Source: an uncultured Lachnospiraceae bacterium
GTDB taxonomy: Bacteria > Bacillota > Clostridia > Lachnospirales > Lachnospiraceae
Assembly: GCA_900551235.1 (NCBI GenBank)
Contig: URUU01000006.1
Coordinates: forward strand, 5,708 to 69,707
DNA: 64,000 bases
Direction: 5' to 3'
Shown: positions 18,055 through 27,261 of the stretch, one piece after another
Position numbering within the stretch: the first letter of the stretch is position 1
How the letters are laid out: each line of letters begins with the position of its first letter
Notes under the pieces: generated by a model
Seen by the model: only the letters and a program-made list of their open reading frames with translations
What the model was told of the DNA's origin: nothing
Databases searched by the model: none
Program-made: the position numbers and the translations under genes

Positions 18055-20520
18055 TTATTCTTCGATTGGATCAAAATAAGTAATAAACTGATTTCCTGCC
18101 TTTTCAAACAGATCCGCACTTTCTTCCAGTCCATAATAATAGGTTTCGGCTTCTCCCGGTTTTAACAGGATGGTATTATACTGATCGTATCCGGAAATGA
18201 TCACCACACCGTCCGGTGTTTTTGCCAGCACCGGTGTTCCTTCACTGACATAATAAAGAACACTGTCCAATGTACATCCTGTAAGATCAAGTACCTGTTG
18301 ATCCAGATTTTTCGCCAGCTTTTTCAGATTCATTTTTCCTTTGAGTATAACATCCGGAAACGTACTGATATCCAGTTTACATTCTGTCTTTTTATTTCCA
18401 CGTTCCCATATAAGCTGCTGTTTTCTGTTTACCACCACACCAAGCTGTTCATCTGCCCTTTGCACTGCCTCACTGATCGAAGTGTGCATACTGTCAAGAT
18501 GACCTTTTGCATAAACATAATAAATGTCTTCGGTACGCTCTTTTGCCTCTATGGCTACTTCACCGGTCACATCCGATTCCGATTTCACCTGTTTTGCATA
18601 TAAAACCTGCGGCTCTGTTCCTTCTTTTATGGTTTCTCCTGTTTTCAGTATGGTTTCGGTCTGTTTCCGTTCCGTATTCTGGACTGCAAATCCATAGGTC
18701 GCTTCCTCATCCGCACTGCTGCTGACAATGTTATCAGATGTTGTTTCTATATATCCGCCTTCTGTTTTCTTTACGCGCTCCAGAGTCAGCAGTTTCTCAT
18801 CAATCGTACCGCCTATGACATAGCAGTCGGATGGTTCATACTGTTTCAGTACTTCTCCGGAGCTGTCCACGATCAGCACCTTGTACATTGGGAAAACTTC
18901 GCTTCCTTTATCCTCAGTATCAATATCCGAATTTTTCGCTACACCGTACACCAGATCTTCATCAATAAACCCGATCGGGCGCAGCTTTTCATCGCTGTCA
19001 CAAGTAAAAGAAATATCCTCTCCGCTTTCCAGGTCACGCAGCATCAGTACAGAAGAATCATATTTTTCATTTTCTTCCAGCCATGCAAATTTCCCCCCGG
19101 TTGAAGACCCTGCATAACATCCGCTGTTTCGGTCTGAAATTGTTTCCGTAACTGTATTTTCTGCAATATTGATATCATACAGGCTGCCCTCCAGCATCAT
19201 ATAAAAATGTGTCTTATCCCGGGACATATAAGCAAGTGTCTCCACATCCTTATCCAGAAGCGAAAATGCTTCCTGTGTCTCTACATACAGACATTCTGTG
19301 ATACTTGTTGTTGCCGGATTATAGGTATAAACAGCTACACCGCACTCGCCTTCATGCTGTCCGCGGTTCATATAGCCACACAGCAGAAACGTCATGTTTC
19401 CATTTTCATCCACATTGACAATACGGATATTATTCTCATCATAAATAGATCTCGCGTCCAGTTTGCCATTCTGCAGGAAGCTGAATACCTGTGTCAGCTT
19501 ACTTGTCTCTGTCTCGTAAAGCCACAGTGCCCCTTCCTGGGCAAAAGCAAAATATTTTTTCTGCGGATCACATTTGTATGTGATATCACGACTGTTGATT
19601 CCCAGACGGATACCGTTTGTTACCAGCACAGAATTCTCCGGATTGAAAATCTCATTGGTATCACGTTCAAAATCAAGGAGCATAACCTGTGACTGTGCAT
19701 AACGCATACGATAATATTCGGTCACATGATACATTTCTGTTTCTTCTTCTGTTTCACCCTGTGTTGTAATCACATAATCCAGTTCCAGAGTTGCTGTATT
19801 TTCATTTAATTCTTTGATACCTGGAATCGGTTTTAAATAAATCTGCGGGCTTAATTTCCCCCACATAAGCTGTGCACCGGAACTGTGTATATCCATATGT
19901 GCCAGCGTGGTATTATCGCCTTCTTCATTCGGCTCGATCGTCTGCGAGATCAGGCCATCCTCATCGTTTCCCTTTAAGCACCTCTCATAAAATCCGGTTG
20001 CAAAATCAAGATATTTCTCTGCATTCAGATTGGTCTGGTGAATGATTCTCGTATAATAATAAATACTTCTCGTTCCTGCTGTCACCTTGATCTTCATGAT
20101 ATATTCCGTATTGATCAGCATGCGGTTCTGCACCGTCAGATCAGCCGTCACATATTCATCTGTTTTCCCCAGACTTGTAACCATAGTGTTCTCCTGGGAT
20201 TTACTTCCATCTGCCGTAAGTACTTCAAAACTCACACCACTGATCTGATTTTCAAACGGTTCGATCTGGATGCTGACTGTCTTGTCATCCCCTATCGGTG
20301 TGAGTGTATCACGCATGGCTGTCACATCCATCTCCTGTGCATAACCATGCAGGCAGTTCATTTGTTTTCCATTTAAATTCACATAAATCAACGGAAACGT
20401 CGCCTGTGCCATGACCTCCGTCGTGTTGGCTGATTTTTTCCCTAAAAATTTCGACATGCCAAACACTGCTGCTGCAAATACCAGCACCAGTACGACAATC
20501 CGGATCAGTATTTTTTTCAT
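18055..20520 (-). CDS. Membrane-anchored extracytoplasmic protein of unknown function
   Basis: About 821 residues. One N-terminal signal-anchor helix (about 5-22) is followed by a large extracytoplasmic part. The middle has repeated propeller-like strands, for example YFAFAQEGALWLYETETSK, TFLLCGYMNRGQ and LEENEKYDSSVLMLRDLESG, so a WD40/TolB-like propeller is plausible. I do not recognise the family with certainty; similar large proteins are common in Lachnospiraceae. The ATG at 20518-20520 overlaps the TGA of the upstream methyltransferase (ATGA), which indicates translational coupling; GGGGA lies just upstream. Confidence 0.7.
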   Translation of the reverse strand: MKKILIRIVVLVLVFAAAVFGMSKFLGKKSANTTEVMAQATFPLIYVNLNGKQMNCLHGYAQEMDVTAMRDTLTPIGDDKTVSIQIEPFENQISGVSFEVLTADGSKSQENTMVTSLGKTDEYVTADLTVQNRMLINTEYIMKIKVTAGTRSIYYYTRIIHQTNLNAEKYLDFATGFYERCLKGNDEDGLISQTIEPNEEGDNTTLAHMDIHSSGAQLMWGKLSPQIYLKPIPGIKELNENTATLELDYVITTQGETEEETEMYHVTEYYRMRYAQSQVMLLDFERDTNEIFNPENSVLVTNGIRLGINSRDITYKCDPQKKYFAFAQEGALWLYETETSKLTQVFSFLQNGKLDARSIYDENNIRIVNVDENGNMTFLLCGYMNRGQHEGECGVAVYTYNPATTSITECLYVETQEAFSLLDKDVETLAYMSRDKTHFYMMLEGSLYDINIAENTVTETISDRNSGCYAGSSTGGKFAWLEENEKYDSSVLMLRDLESGEDISFTCDSDEKLRPIGFIDEDLVYGVAKNSDIDTEDKGSEVFPMYKVLIVDSSGEVLKQYEPSDCYVIGGTIDEKLLTLERVKKTEGGYIETTSDNIVSSSADEEATYGFAVQNTERKQTETILKTGETIKEGTEPQVLYAKQVKSESDVTGEVAIEAKERTEDIYYVYAKGHLDSMHTSISEAVQRADEQLGVVVNRKQQLIWERGNKKTECKLDISTFPDVILKGKMNLKKLAKNLDQQVLDLTGCTLDSVLYYVSEGTPVLAKTPDGVVIISGYDQYNTILLKPGEAETYYYGLEESADLFEKAGNQFITYFDPIEE

Positions 20521-21665
20521 CTGCATTCCCCTTTTCTCAAACGTCCAAGCAGCGGATCGACTCCCAGAAATTTCTCACAAACGTCCAGTTCTTCTATTTT
20601 ATGTGGTTTTCCGGTTTTTACTGCACGTATCAGAATATTTTTCGGAGTATGTTCCATATCGACAAATTCCAGAATCTGTACCTGATAACCTGCTTCTTCC
20701 AGTCTTCCTGCGCGGAGTGCATCCGTCACAAGTGCTGCCATCCGTTCTTTGATCAGACCGTATTTCATAACCGGTTTCAGGATTTCATTTTCCATCTGTT
20801 TATTTAACTCATGCTGACAGCACGGCACAGACAATATTACTTTCGCATCCCACTCCAGTGCTTTCTCCAGGGCATAATCCGTGGCTGTATCGCACGCATG
20901 CAGCGTCACAACCATGTCCACTTTTGAAACACCTTCGTAATCAGCAATATCTCCTGTCAGGAAAGTCAGCTTGTCATATCTGTATTTTTCAGCAAGTACA
21001 TTGCAGTGTGCGATCACATCCTCTTTCAGGTCCAGTCCGATCACCCGGATATCATATCCATTTAAGATCTTCAGATAATAATAAAGTGCAAACGTCAGAT
21101 AAGACTTGCCGCATCCGAAGTCCAGGATCGTAAGCTCTCTTCCCTTTTCCATCTGCGGCAGAACATCCTGCACAAATTCCAGGAAACGGTTGATCTGGCG
21201 AAATTTGTCATATCTGGCATGCACGATCCTGCCTTCCGCAGTCTGCACCCCAAGATCGATCAGAAACGGCACCGGAATCCCTTCCTCCAGAATATAATGT
21301 TTCCTGCGGTTGTGCATCAGAACCGGTGCATCCAGCTTTGTCACACTCTTTTTTCGTTTGATCGTCACTTTTCTCTTTTTGCTGATCAGAACTGTGATCA
21401 GCTCGTCCTGCATCTGGATCTGAAGCTGCCGGAAATCCTCCTCCATAAATTTCAGGACATCACCTATCAGTTCTTCGCGGCTTTGATTGCTGTGAAATTC
21501 CTGCTTTCCCTTTCGTGCCGCAGACTGAAACATCAGACTTCCTTTTTGCAGGACCGGACGGATGCGCACCCTGGAAATGCCATCCTTGTCCCTCGCCCCA
21601 CTTGCCGTCATATGTATCAGGTTTTCGCAGACACACTCTTCCAGCAATATCTTTAATTCTTCCAT
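20517..21665 (-). CDS. SAM-dependent methyltransferase (Methyltransf_32-like)
   Basis: A 382-residue protein. The N-terminal 150 residues are mixed and family-specific. The C-terminal half is a Rossmann methyltransferase with motif I LTILDFGCGKSYLTFAL, an acidic residue in IGLDLKEDV, DMVVTLHACDTATDYAL and VILSVPCCQHELN. The H-A-C-D and C-C-Q-H-E signatures match the class I family annotated as methyltransferase domain 32, whose substrate is unknown but may be RNA. Its stop overlaps the start of the downstream membrane protein by 4 bases, so the two are co-translated, although no functional link is obvious. Confidence 0.8.
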   Translation of the reverse strand: MEELKILLEECVCENLIHMTASGARDKDGISRVRIRPVLQKGSLMFQSAARKGKQEFHSNQSREELIGDVLKFMEEDFRQLQIQMQDELITVLISKKRKVTIKRKKSVTKLDAPVLMHNRRKHYILEEGIPVPFLIDLGVQTAEGRIVHARYDKFRQINRFLEFVQDVLPQMEKGRELTILDFGCGKSYLTFALYYYLKILNGYDIRVIGLDLKEDVIAHCNVLAEKYRYDKLTFLTGDIADYEGVSKVDMVVTLHACDTATDYALEKALEWDAKVILSVPCCQHELNKQMENEILKPVMKYGLIKERMAALVTDALRAGRLEEAGYQVQILEFVDMEHTPKNILIRAVKTGKPHKIEELDVCEKFLGVDPLLGRLRKGECR

Positions 21666-21693
21666 ATATTTATTCTATATCCTTTCTTTTATA

Positions 21694-21720
21694 GGGACTG
21701 CCCTACTGTCCGGCAGTCCC
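21694..21720. other. Perfect 9-bp inverted repeat in an intergenic region
   Basis: GGGACTGCC and GGCAGTCCC with a 9-base loop, between the methyltransferase start and the small hypothetical gene. There is no good T-run, so a terminator role for the upstream hypothetical gene is only possible. Confidence 0.4.
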
Positions 21721-21821
21721 TTCCATTGTAATGTCTTTGCTGTAAAACCACAACTTAAATTTTTTTAAACTGATGTCAGAGACTGCAGCCTTATTCTGCC
21801 TTCCGGTAAATGTTTTTGCAT

Positions 21822-22340
21822 TTACCATCCTCTTCTGCAGTTTCTCCTTCTGCAGCGTCTGTGATGCATTTCCTGATATAAAAGTACCTCTATCATATCT
21901 CCCAGCCAGTTTTTGTGCGGCGGATAACGTCTCCGTACCTCCTGCTGCATGATCATCGCCTGATCCCGGTCATCCTCCTCCTCGACCGGATATTTCTCCT
22001 GCAATTTATCATAAATCCGGTTTTTGATCCGTTCCAGCATCACTTTGTCAGGATACTCATCGTACATCACACTGCCATCGTACTCCATCTGGTCACACTC
22101 ATCTTCTGCCAGTTTCAGGATATCTTTCGCCACCTCCGGATATAATTCCTTGATTTTCTTCATATCACGCTCATTCTGCATTTCTTCCAGATAAGCCTGC
22201 GGATACATATTTGCCGGATAAGCAGGATACCCGTTCACCATCCCCATCCACGGCAGCATATTATTTTCCATTGCCGTCACACGTCCCTGTGTCGGATAAT
22301 ACGGCATAAAATCCCAGGGAAATCTCCTAAAAGAATCCAC
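21822..22340 (-). CDS. Hypothetical protein, Tyr/Pro/Met-rich N-terminus
   Basis: About 172 residues, not recognised. The N-terminal part is rich in Pro, Tyr and Met (MPYYPTQGRVTAMENN, NGYPAYPANMYPQAY). The middle is acidic and helical (KIKELYPEVAKDILKLAEDECDQ), and the end is very basic (HHRRCRRRNCRRGW). I favour the GTG start of VDSFRRFPWDF because GGAG lies 10 bases upstream; ATGs further in are also possible. The composition resembles small proteins of spore or cell-surface assemblies, but there is no firm evidence. It is divergent from dinB. Confidence 0.6.
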   Translation of the reverse strand: MDSFRRFPWDFMPYYPTQGRVTAMENNMLPWMGMVNGYPAYPANMYPQAYLEEMQNERDMKKIKELYPEVAKDILKLAEDECDQMEYDGSVMYDEYPDKVMLERIKNRIYDKLQEKYPVEEEDDRDQAMIMQQEVRRRYPPHKNWLGDMIEVLLYQEMHHRRCRRRNCRRGW

Positions 22341-22447
22341 GATTGTCTCACTCCATCTGCAAAACATTTGGTATAAAATATGCTTTCCCCTGTGCAGACG
22401 TGCAAAAGATGGTATAATCACAAAAAGAACCTAAGCGAGGTGCCCCC

Positions 22448-23685
22448 ATGCGTACAATCTTTCATATTGATGTAAATTCCGCTTTTTTAAGCTGGACATC
22501 TGTCGAAAATTTAAAAACAGGAAAAGGCCCGGATCTGCGTGAAATCCCTGCCATCATCGGCGGCGATCAGAAGACCCGCCACGGCGTTGTCCTCGCCAAA
22601 TCCATTCCTGCAAAAAAATTCGGCATCCACACAGGCGAACCTGTCGTGAATGCCTTAAGAAAATGCCCGAATCTTGTGACGGCACCGCCGGACCATGACC
22701 TTTATCATGAGTACAGCCACCGCATGATGGACTTTCTGCACAGCCTGACTCCTGATATTGAACAGGTCAGTATCGATGAATGTTTCCTGGATTTTACCGG
22801 GATCGCCCATCGCTACGCATCCCCTTACACTGCTGCAAAATACATCAAGGACGAAATCCACAGCCGCTTTGGTTTTACGGTAAACGTCGGCATTTCTTCC
22901 AACAAACTCCTGGCAAAAATGGCTTCTGATTTTGAGAAACCGGATAAAATCCATACGTTATTTCCGGATGAAATTCCTCAGAAAATGTGGCCGCTTCCCA
23001 TCGGAGAACTGTTCATGGCTGGAAAATCTTCCGTAAAAGCCCTGAACAATCTCGGTATCCGCACCATCGGAGAACTTGCCGCCTCCGACCCGAAACTGAT
23101 CACCCTCAATCTGAAAAGCCATGGAACCATGCTCTGGAATTATGCAAACGGCATCGACAACAGTCCGGTCTGTTCTATCCCGGCAGAAGCCAAAGGGATC
23201 GGAAATTCTACCACTCTCTCCTCCGACCTGACAAAAGAATCCGAGGCCGTACCGATCCTGCACTCCCTTGCAGAAAGCGTCGCATCCCGCCTGAGAAAAG
23301 CACACAAAAAAGCCGGCAGCATCTGTGTGGAAATCAAATACTACGATTTCCAGTCTGTTCCAGGCAAACCCAGATTGATATTCCGACAAATTCTACCGAC
23401 CAGATCACCCAGATCTCCAAACGACTCTTCCACGAACTCTGGAACAGGCAGCCCGTTCGCCTGCTCGGCATCCGCACCACCAAACTCGTCGATGAAAACG
23501 AGCCGGTTCAGCTTTCCCTGTTTGACCTGGATTTTTCCGCTACCTCTGCAGACAAGACAAACCAAAGCACCGCTTTTCCGAAAAAACCATCCCCGGAAAA
23601 ACAGAAAAAACTGGACGCCGCACTTGATTCTATTCGCAAAAAATATGGAAAAAAAGCAGTGACAAGAGCAAGTGAGATGGAGTAA
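22448..23685 (+). pseudogene. dinB: DNA polymerase IV with a frameshift in the little-finger domain
   Basis: Y-family translesion polymerase. The first ~303 residues are intact: FHIDVNSAFLSWTSVE with the first catalytic Asp, SIDECFLDF with the catalytic D-E pair, and the thumb with its helix-hairpin-helix. After YYDFQS (about position 23357) the frame changes. The expected continuation (SRQTQIDIPTN, PVRLLGIRTTKL, QLSLFDLD) is in the +2 frame and runs to a stop at 23685, while the original frame ends in unrelated sequence at 23662. One missing T in GTTCC explains it. The truncated product lacks the proper little finger and the QLSLF clamp-binding motif, so it is probably non-functional unless the base is a sequencing error. 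Confidence 0.85.
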
Positions 23686-23695
23686 GAGTAAAAAT

Positions 23696-24271
23696 TTACG
23701 ACTTTTTCAATCGATCATATAACACCATTTCTGTTCCATCAGAAAGATTTTTCTTTTTCTTATATAAAAGCGTCCACGAAGCCTGCTTTTTTGTATAGTC
23801 CATTTTCTCCTCTGGAAAAAAAGAACGGCAAAAATAGTAATCATCTTTCTTGTTTGACAAAAATAAAAATAAATTTCTGTCCTCCATATGATTCTTCATC
23901 AAATAGTCCGCCTCTATCATAGAATAAATATTCGTCTTTCCATTGTACTTAAAAACGGTATCATTACTGTCAAGTATCTTCTCAAGCAATGGCAGAAAAT
24001 GAATTCTGTCCTGTATTTTATAGTAAAAATCAGACGACTCTATTTGTTCTTGCTTTATAATTCCTTTCTGAATTTCATCAAATATTTTTCCTCTGTCACG
24101 CCTCAATTCTGGTCTGTCTGCAAGATATTGCAATCCCATCAGGTGAAAACAGTCTTTTTTGTCAAAAATAATGATAAGTTTAACTGCAATACCTTTTCTT
24201 CCCAAAATAATCTCATATTCCGTTGATAAAAGAGAAATAAATGATGATATACAATCGTTCACCGTTCTCAT
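23696..24271 (-). CDS. PBECR4-like putative nuclease
   Basis: About 191 residues, AT-rich compared with its neighbours. FDKKDCFHLMGLQYLADRP, KIQDRIHFLPLLEKIL and NGKTNIYSMIEADYLMK match what I recall of PBECR4 domains (phage Barnase-EndoU-ColicinE5/D-RelE-like nuclease 4), which are predicted RNases of toxins and phage proteins. The His in CFHLMGL and the later R/S/T positions could be catalytic. This is a recognition from memory, not a search. The start (MRTVNDCI) has a weak ribosome binding site; an ATG 8 codons upstream is also possible. It is convergent with the broken dinB. No antitoxin-like partner is visible next to it. Confidence 0.6.
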   Translation of the reverse strand: MRTVNDCISSFISLLSTEYEIILGRKGIAVKLIIIFDKKDCFHLMGLQYLADRPELRRDRGKIFDEIQKGIIKQEQIESSDFYYKIQDRIHFLPLLEKILDSNDTVFKYNGKTNIYSMIEADYLMKNHMEDRNLFLFLSNKKDDYYFCRSFFPEEKMDYTKKQASWTLLYKKKKNLSDGTEMVLYDRLKKS

Positions 24272-24324
24272 CTGTATTATTTCACAACCCCTCATCCAAA
24301 ATCAGGAAAGCTGTTTCCTGTAAA

Positions 24325-24490
24325 TCAAGAAAGGCTCTGCACCTGGCAGAGCCCTCCTGCATTTTCTTTTAAGAGTTTCACTCTCTAGCCAGATTGTGGT
24401 AAATGCTAAACCCTTATAAAGCTGATAAGGCACTGCTTTCTGGCACAACACCTTACTTCAACGCTTGACAGACACTCATGTTGCCTGTTG
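24325..24490 (-). ncRNA. Candidate structured small RNA
   Basis: About 165 nt with its own promoter and terminator and no reading frame of note. On the minus strand there are several helices: CCTTAT/ATAAGG around a 7-base loop, GAG/CTC around TGAAA, and GCCAGA with TCTGGC. A competing or pseudoknotted TTGTG/CACAA pairing is also possible. It ends in a strong hairpin GGCTCTGC/GCAGAGCC followed by TTTCTT. I could not assign it to 6S, SRP, tmRNA or a riboswitch class. It is upstream of the PBECR4-like gene on the same strand but ends before it, so it is probably independent. Confidence 0.55.
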
Positions 24491-24498
24491 TTACTATT

Positions 24499-24527
24499 AT
24501 ACTAACTTATCCGATTAAATATGTCAA
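24499..24527 (-). promoter_or_regulatory. Promoter of the candidate small RNA
   Basis: TTGACA with TAGTAT after 17 bases on the minus strand; an overlapping TATAAT lies at 20 bases. No start codon with a ribosome binding site follows. Confidence 0.6.
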
Positions 24528-24550
24528 GTGACATCACATAAAGATTCTGA

Positions 24551-25156
24551 CTACCGTTCCACCTTTTTCTTCCTTCTCTTCTGTGGCTTTTTCGTCTTTT
24601 TCTTCACAGAATACCCAAACGTTCCGATCTCTTTTCCGAGATCCAGATATTCTCCGTGTGAATATGCGATCAGCCCGCTTTTATTGAGCTGAAACTTTCC
24701 ATTTTCATCAAGATATTTCTCATCGACATGAACTGCCAGCACTTCTGCGAGGAACATATGGTGCGAACCAAGCTCTTTCTTTTCGGTGATACGGCATTCA
24801 ATATTAACCGGTGCTTCCGCGATCAGCGGTGCTTTTACTTTTGCCGCCTCCACCGCAGTCAGTCCGGTTTCTTTGAATTTATCGACATCGCGGCCGGAAC
24901 GCACACCGCAGTAGTCGGTCGCGCGTGCCAGCTCTTTTGTTGTCAGATTGATGACAAATTCTCCCGTCTCATCCAGAATATCATATGAATAACGCTGTGG
25001 TCTTACGGAAATATAAACCATCGGCGGGTTGGTACAGACGGTTCCTGTCCAGGCAACTGTGATAATGTTTGGCTTTTCGCCCTCTCTCTGACAACTGACC
25101 ATCACTGCCGGAAGCGGATAGATCATATTTCCCGGTTTCCAGATTTGCTTTCCCAT
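24551..25156 (-). CDS. Flavin reductase family protein
   Basis: A 201-residue FMN-binding split-barrel protein of the flavin reductase/NADH:FMN oxidoreductase-like family. The family pattern is clear: PLPAVMVSCQ, NIITVAWTGTVCTNPPMVYISVRPQRYSYDIL, FVINLTT and the later GSHHMFLAEVLAVHVDE. It probably reduces or binds FMN; the partner is unknown. The C-terminus has an unusual lysine/arginine-rich tail (KKKTKKPQKRRKKKVER), which may contact nucleic acid or membranes. It follows the pyrophosphatase gene by 9 bases and is the last gene of the deoD operon. Confidence 0.9.
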   Translation of the reverse strand: MGKQIWKPGNMIYPLPAVMVSCQREGEKPNIITVAWTGTVCTNPPMVYISVRPQRYSYDILDETGEFVINLTTKELARATDYCGVRSGRDVDKFKETGLTAVEAAKVKAPLIAEAPVNIECRITEKKELGSHHMFLAEVLAVHVDEKYLDENGKFQLNKSGLIAYSHGEYLDLGKEIGTFGYSVKKKTKKPQKRRKKKVER

Positions 25157-25165
25157 AATTGCCTC

Positions 25166-26824
25166 CTACTGCTGCATTGCCGTCATAAAGCTCGGAATCA
25201 ACTGTTTCTTTCTGGAAACAACACCCGGCAGGATCACAGACTGCTCGCCTTCTTTCGGCTCTTTGTGGAATGCTTCGCTTACCACATTTTTGCTGTCTCC
25301 TCCATAGAATAACAGCTCTGTGCTTTCGTTGATGATGTCCGTCAGCATAAAGAACAGCATGGATTCTCCGTGGCTGCCCAGTGCCTTTTCCATATACGGA
25401 AGCAGTTCTTTTTTGATCTCGGTCAGCTCATCCGCATTTACAGAAGTAATCTGTCCAACGCCAAAACTGGATTTATTTAATTCGAATTTCTTGAAATCCT
25501 GATAGAAGATTTCTTCCGGTGATTTATTCTTCAGGTTGCTTCCCGCTGCAAACATTTCGGATGCCAGCTCTTCGCATTTCACGCCGGCGATCTCTGCCAG
25601 CTTTTCCGCTGCTGCTTTGTCCATCGCCGTACAGGTCGGAGAACGGAACATTAGCGTATCCGAAAGAATCGCGGAACAGAGAAGTCCGGCAATATTCGGC
25701 TCAATCGTCAGATTTTTTTCCTGATAAATCTGATAAAGAATCGTTGCCGTACATCCAACCGGCTGATTGCGGAAATAAACCGGAGCCATCGTCTGCAAAG
25801 ATCCGATTCTGTGATGATCGATGATCTCCAGAATTTCTGCACTTTCGATATTGTCAACTGCCTGAGAGATCTCGTTGTGATCCACCAGACAGAGCTGTCT
25901 GCGTTTGATACCCAGCAAGTTACGTCTGGAAACCATTCCCACATATTTTCCGTGTTTATTCAGAACCGGGAAATCTCTGTGACGCAGTTTTGCCATGACT
26001 TCTTTGATATCATCCGTATAATCATCAATGCTGAATTTCACCAGATTCTCACTGGTCATAAAATGTTTCACCGGCATACTCTGATTGATCAGTCGTGCAA
26101 CCGTATAAGTATCGTGCGGAGAACTGATCACAAAGCATTCTCTATCTTCTGCGAGACGGCGGATCGTCCTGGAGATCGGAACACCCATACAGACGATAAT
26201 ACAGCTTGCTCCCATCTCGATCGCACAGAGCTGCGCTTCATAACGGTTTCCCAGAATCACCAGATCATTCTGTTCCACACTCTGTTCCATCACTTCCGGG
26301 CTGGATGCCGCGATCAACACCTTTCCATCCGTGAAATGTGCATGCTCATTTCCAACGATCATCGTTCCGTCCACCGTTTCCAGAATATTCCGGTACGGTG
26401 TTCTCGCCTCAGAAAGAGCTGTATTATTGTAAACATCCATGTACGATTCCGTGATGTCGTTCGTTGTGATCAGACCTTCCAGCTCCTGATTCTGATTAAG
26501 GATCGGAAGGGTAAATACATTTTCATTCCGCATCAGTGTCCATGCTTTTTTCAGAGAAATCTTGCTGTCCACCCCACCGACTTTGCGCACGTCCATATCC
26601 TTGACACGCGTGCCGACATTCGGCATATAACCCGGTGTGTTCATCTGAAAACGTTTCAGTACATACAACGTTTCTTCGTTGATCTGACCGGCACGCTTTG
26701 CCTCATAAATGGCATTTTCCCCCGTCCTGTTTTTGATATCTGCATACGCGATCGCTGAACAGATCGAGTCCGTATCCGGATTCTTATGTCCGATCACATA
26801 AATTTTTCTCTTATTGTTTTCCAT
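25166..26824 (-). CDS. ppaC: Manganese-dependent inorganic pyrophosphatase with CBS and DRTGG domains
   Basis: Family II pyrophosphatase of about 552 residues, the regulated type known from Clostridium perfringens. It hydrolyses PPi and is controlled by adenine nucleotides through the CBS pair. In order: DHH motifs (GHKNPDTDSICSAIAYA), CBS1, a DRTGG domain (about 120-230), CBS2, then DHH (IIDHHRIGS) and a DHHA2 domain. I chose the ATG of MENNKRK because GGAGG lies 5 bases upstream; an ATG four codons earlier lies inside that site. It is co-transcribed with cdd (16-base gap) and the flavin reductase. Confidence 0.93.
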   Translation of the reverse strand: MENNKRKIYVIGHKNPDTDSICSAIAYADIKNRTGENAIYEAKRAGQINEETLYVLKRFQMNTPGYMPNVGTRVKDMDVRKVGGVDSKISLKKAWTLMRNENVFTLPILNQNQELEGLITTNDITESYMDVYNNTALSEARTPYRNILETVDGTMIVGNEHAHFTDGKVLIAASSPEVMEQSVEQNDLVILGNRYEAQLCAIEMGASCIIVCMGVPISRTIRRLAEDRECFVISSPHDTYTVARLINQSMPVKHFMTSENLVKFSIDDYTDDIKEVMAKLRHRDFPVLNKHGKYVGMVSRRNLLGIKRRQLCLVDHNEISQAVDNIESAEILEIIDHHRIGSLQTMAPVYFRNQPVGCTATILYQIYQEKNLTIEPNIAGLLCSAILSDTLMFRSPTCTAMDKAAAEKLAEIAGVKCEELASEMFAAGSNLKNKSPEEIFYQDFKKFELNKSSFGVGQITSVNADELTEIKKELLPYMEKALGSHGESMLFFMLTDIINESTELLFYGGDSKNVVSEAFHKEPKEGEQSVILPGVVSRKKQLIPSFMTAMQQ

Positions 26825-26840
26825 AATAGCCTCCATATGA

Positions 26841-27245
26841 TTATAACGTAAAACGCTCCGGCAGTAACTGCTCCAGTGTAAAGCTTTTCCAGTTTTCCGT
26901 ATTTTTCGCCAGAAGTATCTCGAAATCTGCTTTACAGAATTCTGCCATCACCTGGCGGCACACACCGCACGGCGGGCAATAGTCCCCGGCTTCGCCCCGT
27001 TTATTTCCAACGATTGCGATCGCCTGAAAATCCCGCTCTCCTTCTGACACTGCTTTAAAAAATGCTGTCCGCTCCGCACAGTTGCTCGGAGAATATGCCG
27101 CATTCTCAATGTTGCATCCCTGATAAATCTTTCCGTCTCTGGTGAGCAGTGCCGCCCCGACCAGAAACTCTGAATACGGTGCATAAGCCTGTTGCTGTGC
27201 CAGAAATGCCCGCCTTACCAGCTCTTTTCTGTCTCTGTCCTCCAT
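26841..27245 (-). CDS. cdd: Cytidine deaminase
   Basis: Zinc enzyme that deaminates cytidine and deoxycytidine to uridines for salvage. About 134 residues, homotetramer type. The active site is plain: CNIENAAYSPSNCAERTAFF has the Cys ligand and catalytic Glu (CAE), and PPCGVCRQ the two other Cys ligands. The start is the ATG of MEDRDRKELV (GGAGG 10 bases upstream). It overlaps the 3' end of deoD by 18 bases, so the two salvage genes are coupled. Confidence 0.95.
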   Translation of the reverse strand: MEDRDRKELVRRAFLAQQQAYAPYSEFLVGAALLTRDGKIYQGCNIENAAYSPSNCAERTAFFKAVSEGERDFQAIAIVGNKRGEAGDYCPPCGVCRQVMAEFCKADFEILLAKNTENWKSFTLEQLLPERFTL

Positions 27246-27261
27246 CCTGAAGATTCCTCCG

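Noticed and set aside
24325..24490. 6S RNA or SRP RNA at the small RNA locus
   Set aside because: No long closing stem with a promoter-like bubble, and no conserved SRP tetraloop and internal-loop sequence; left as unclassified.
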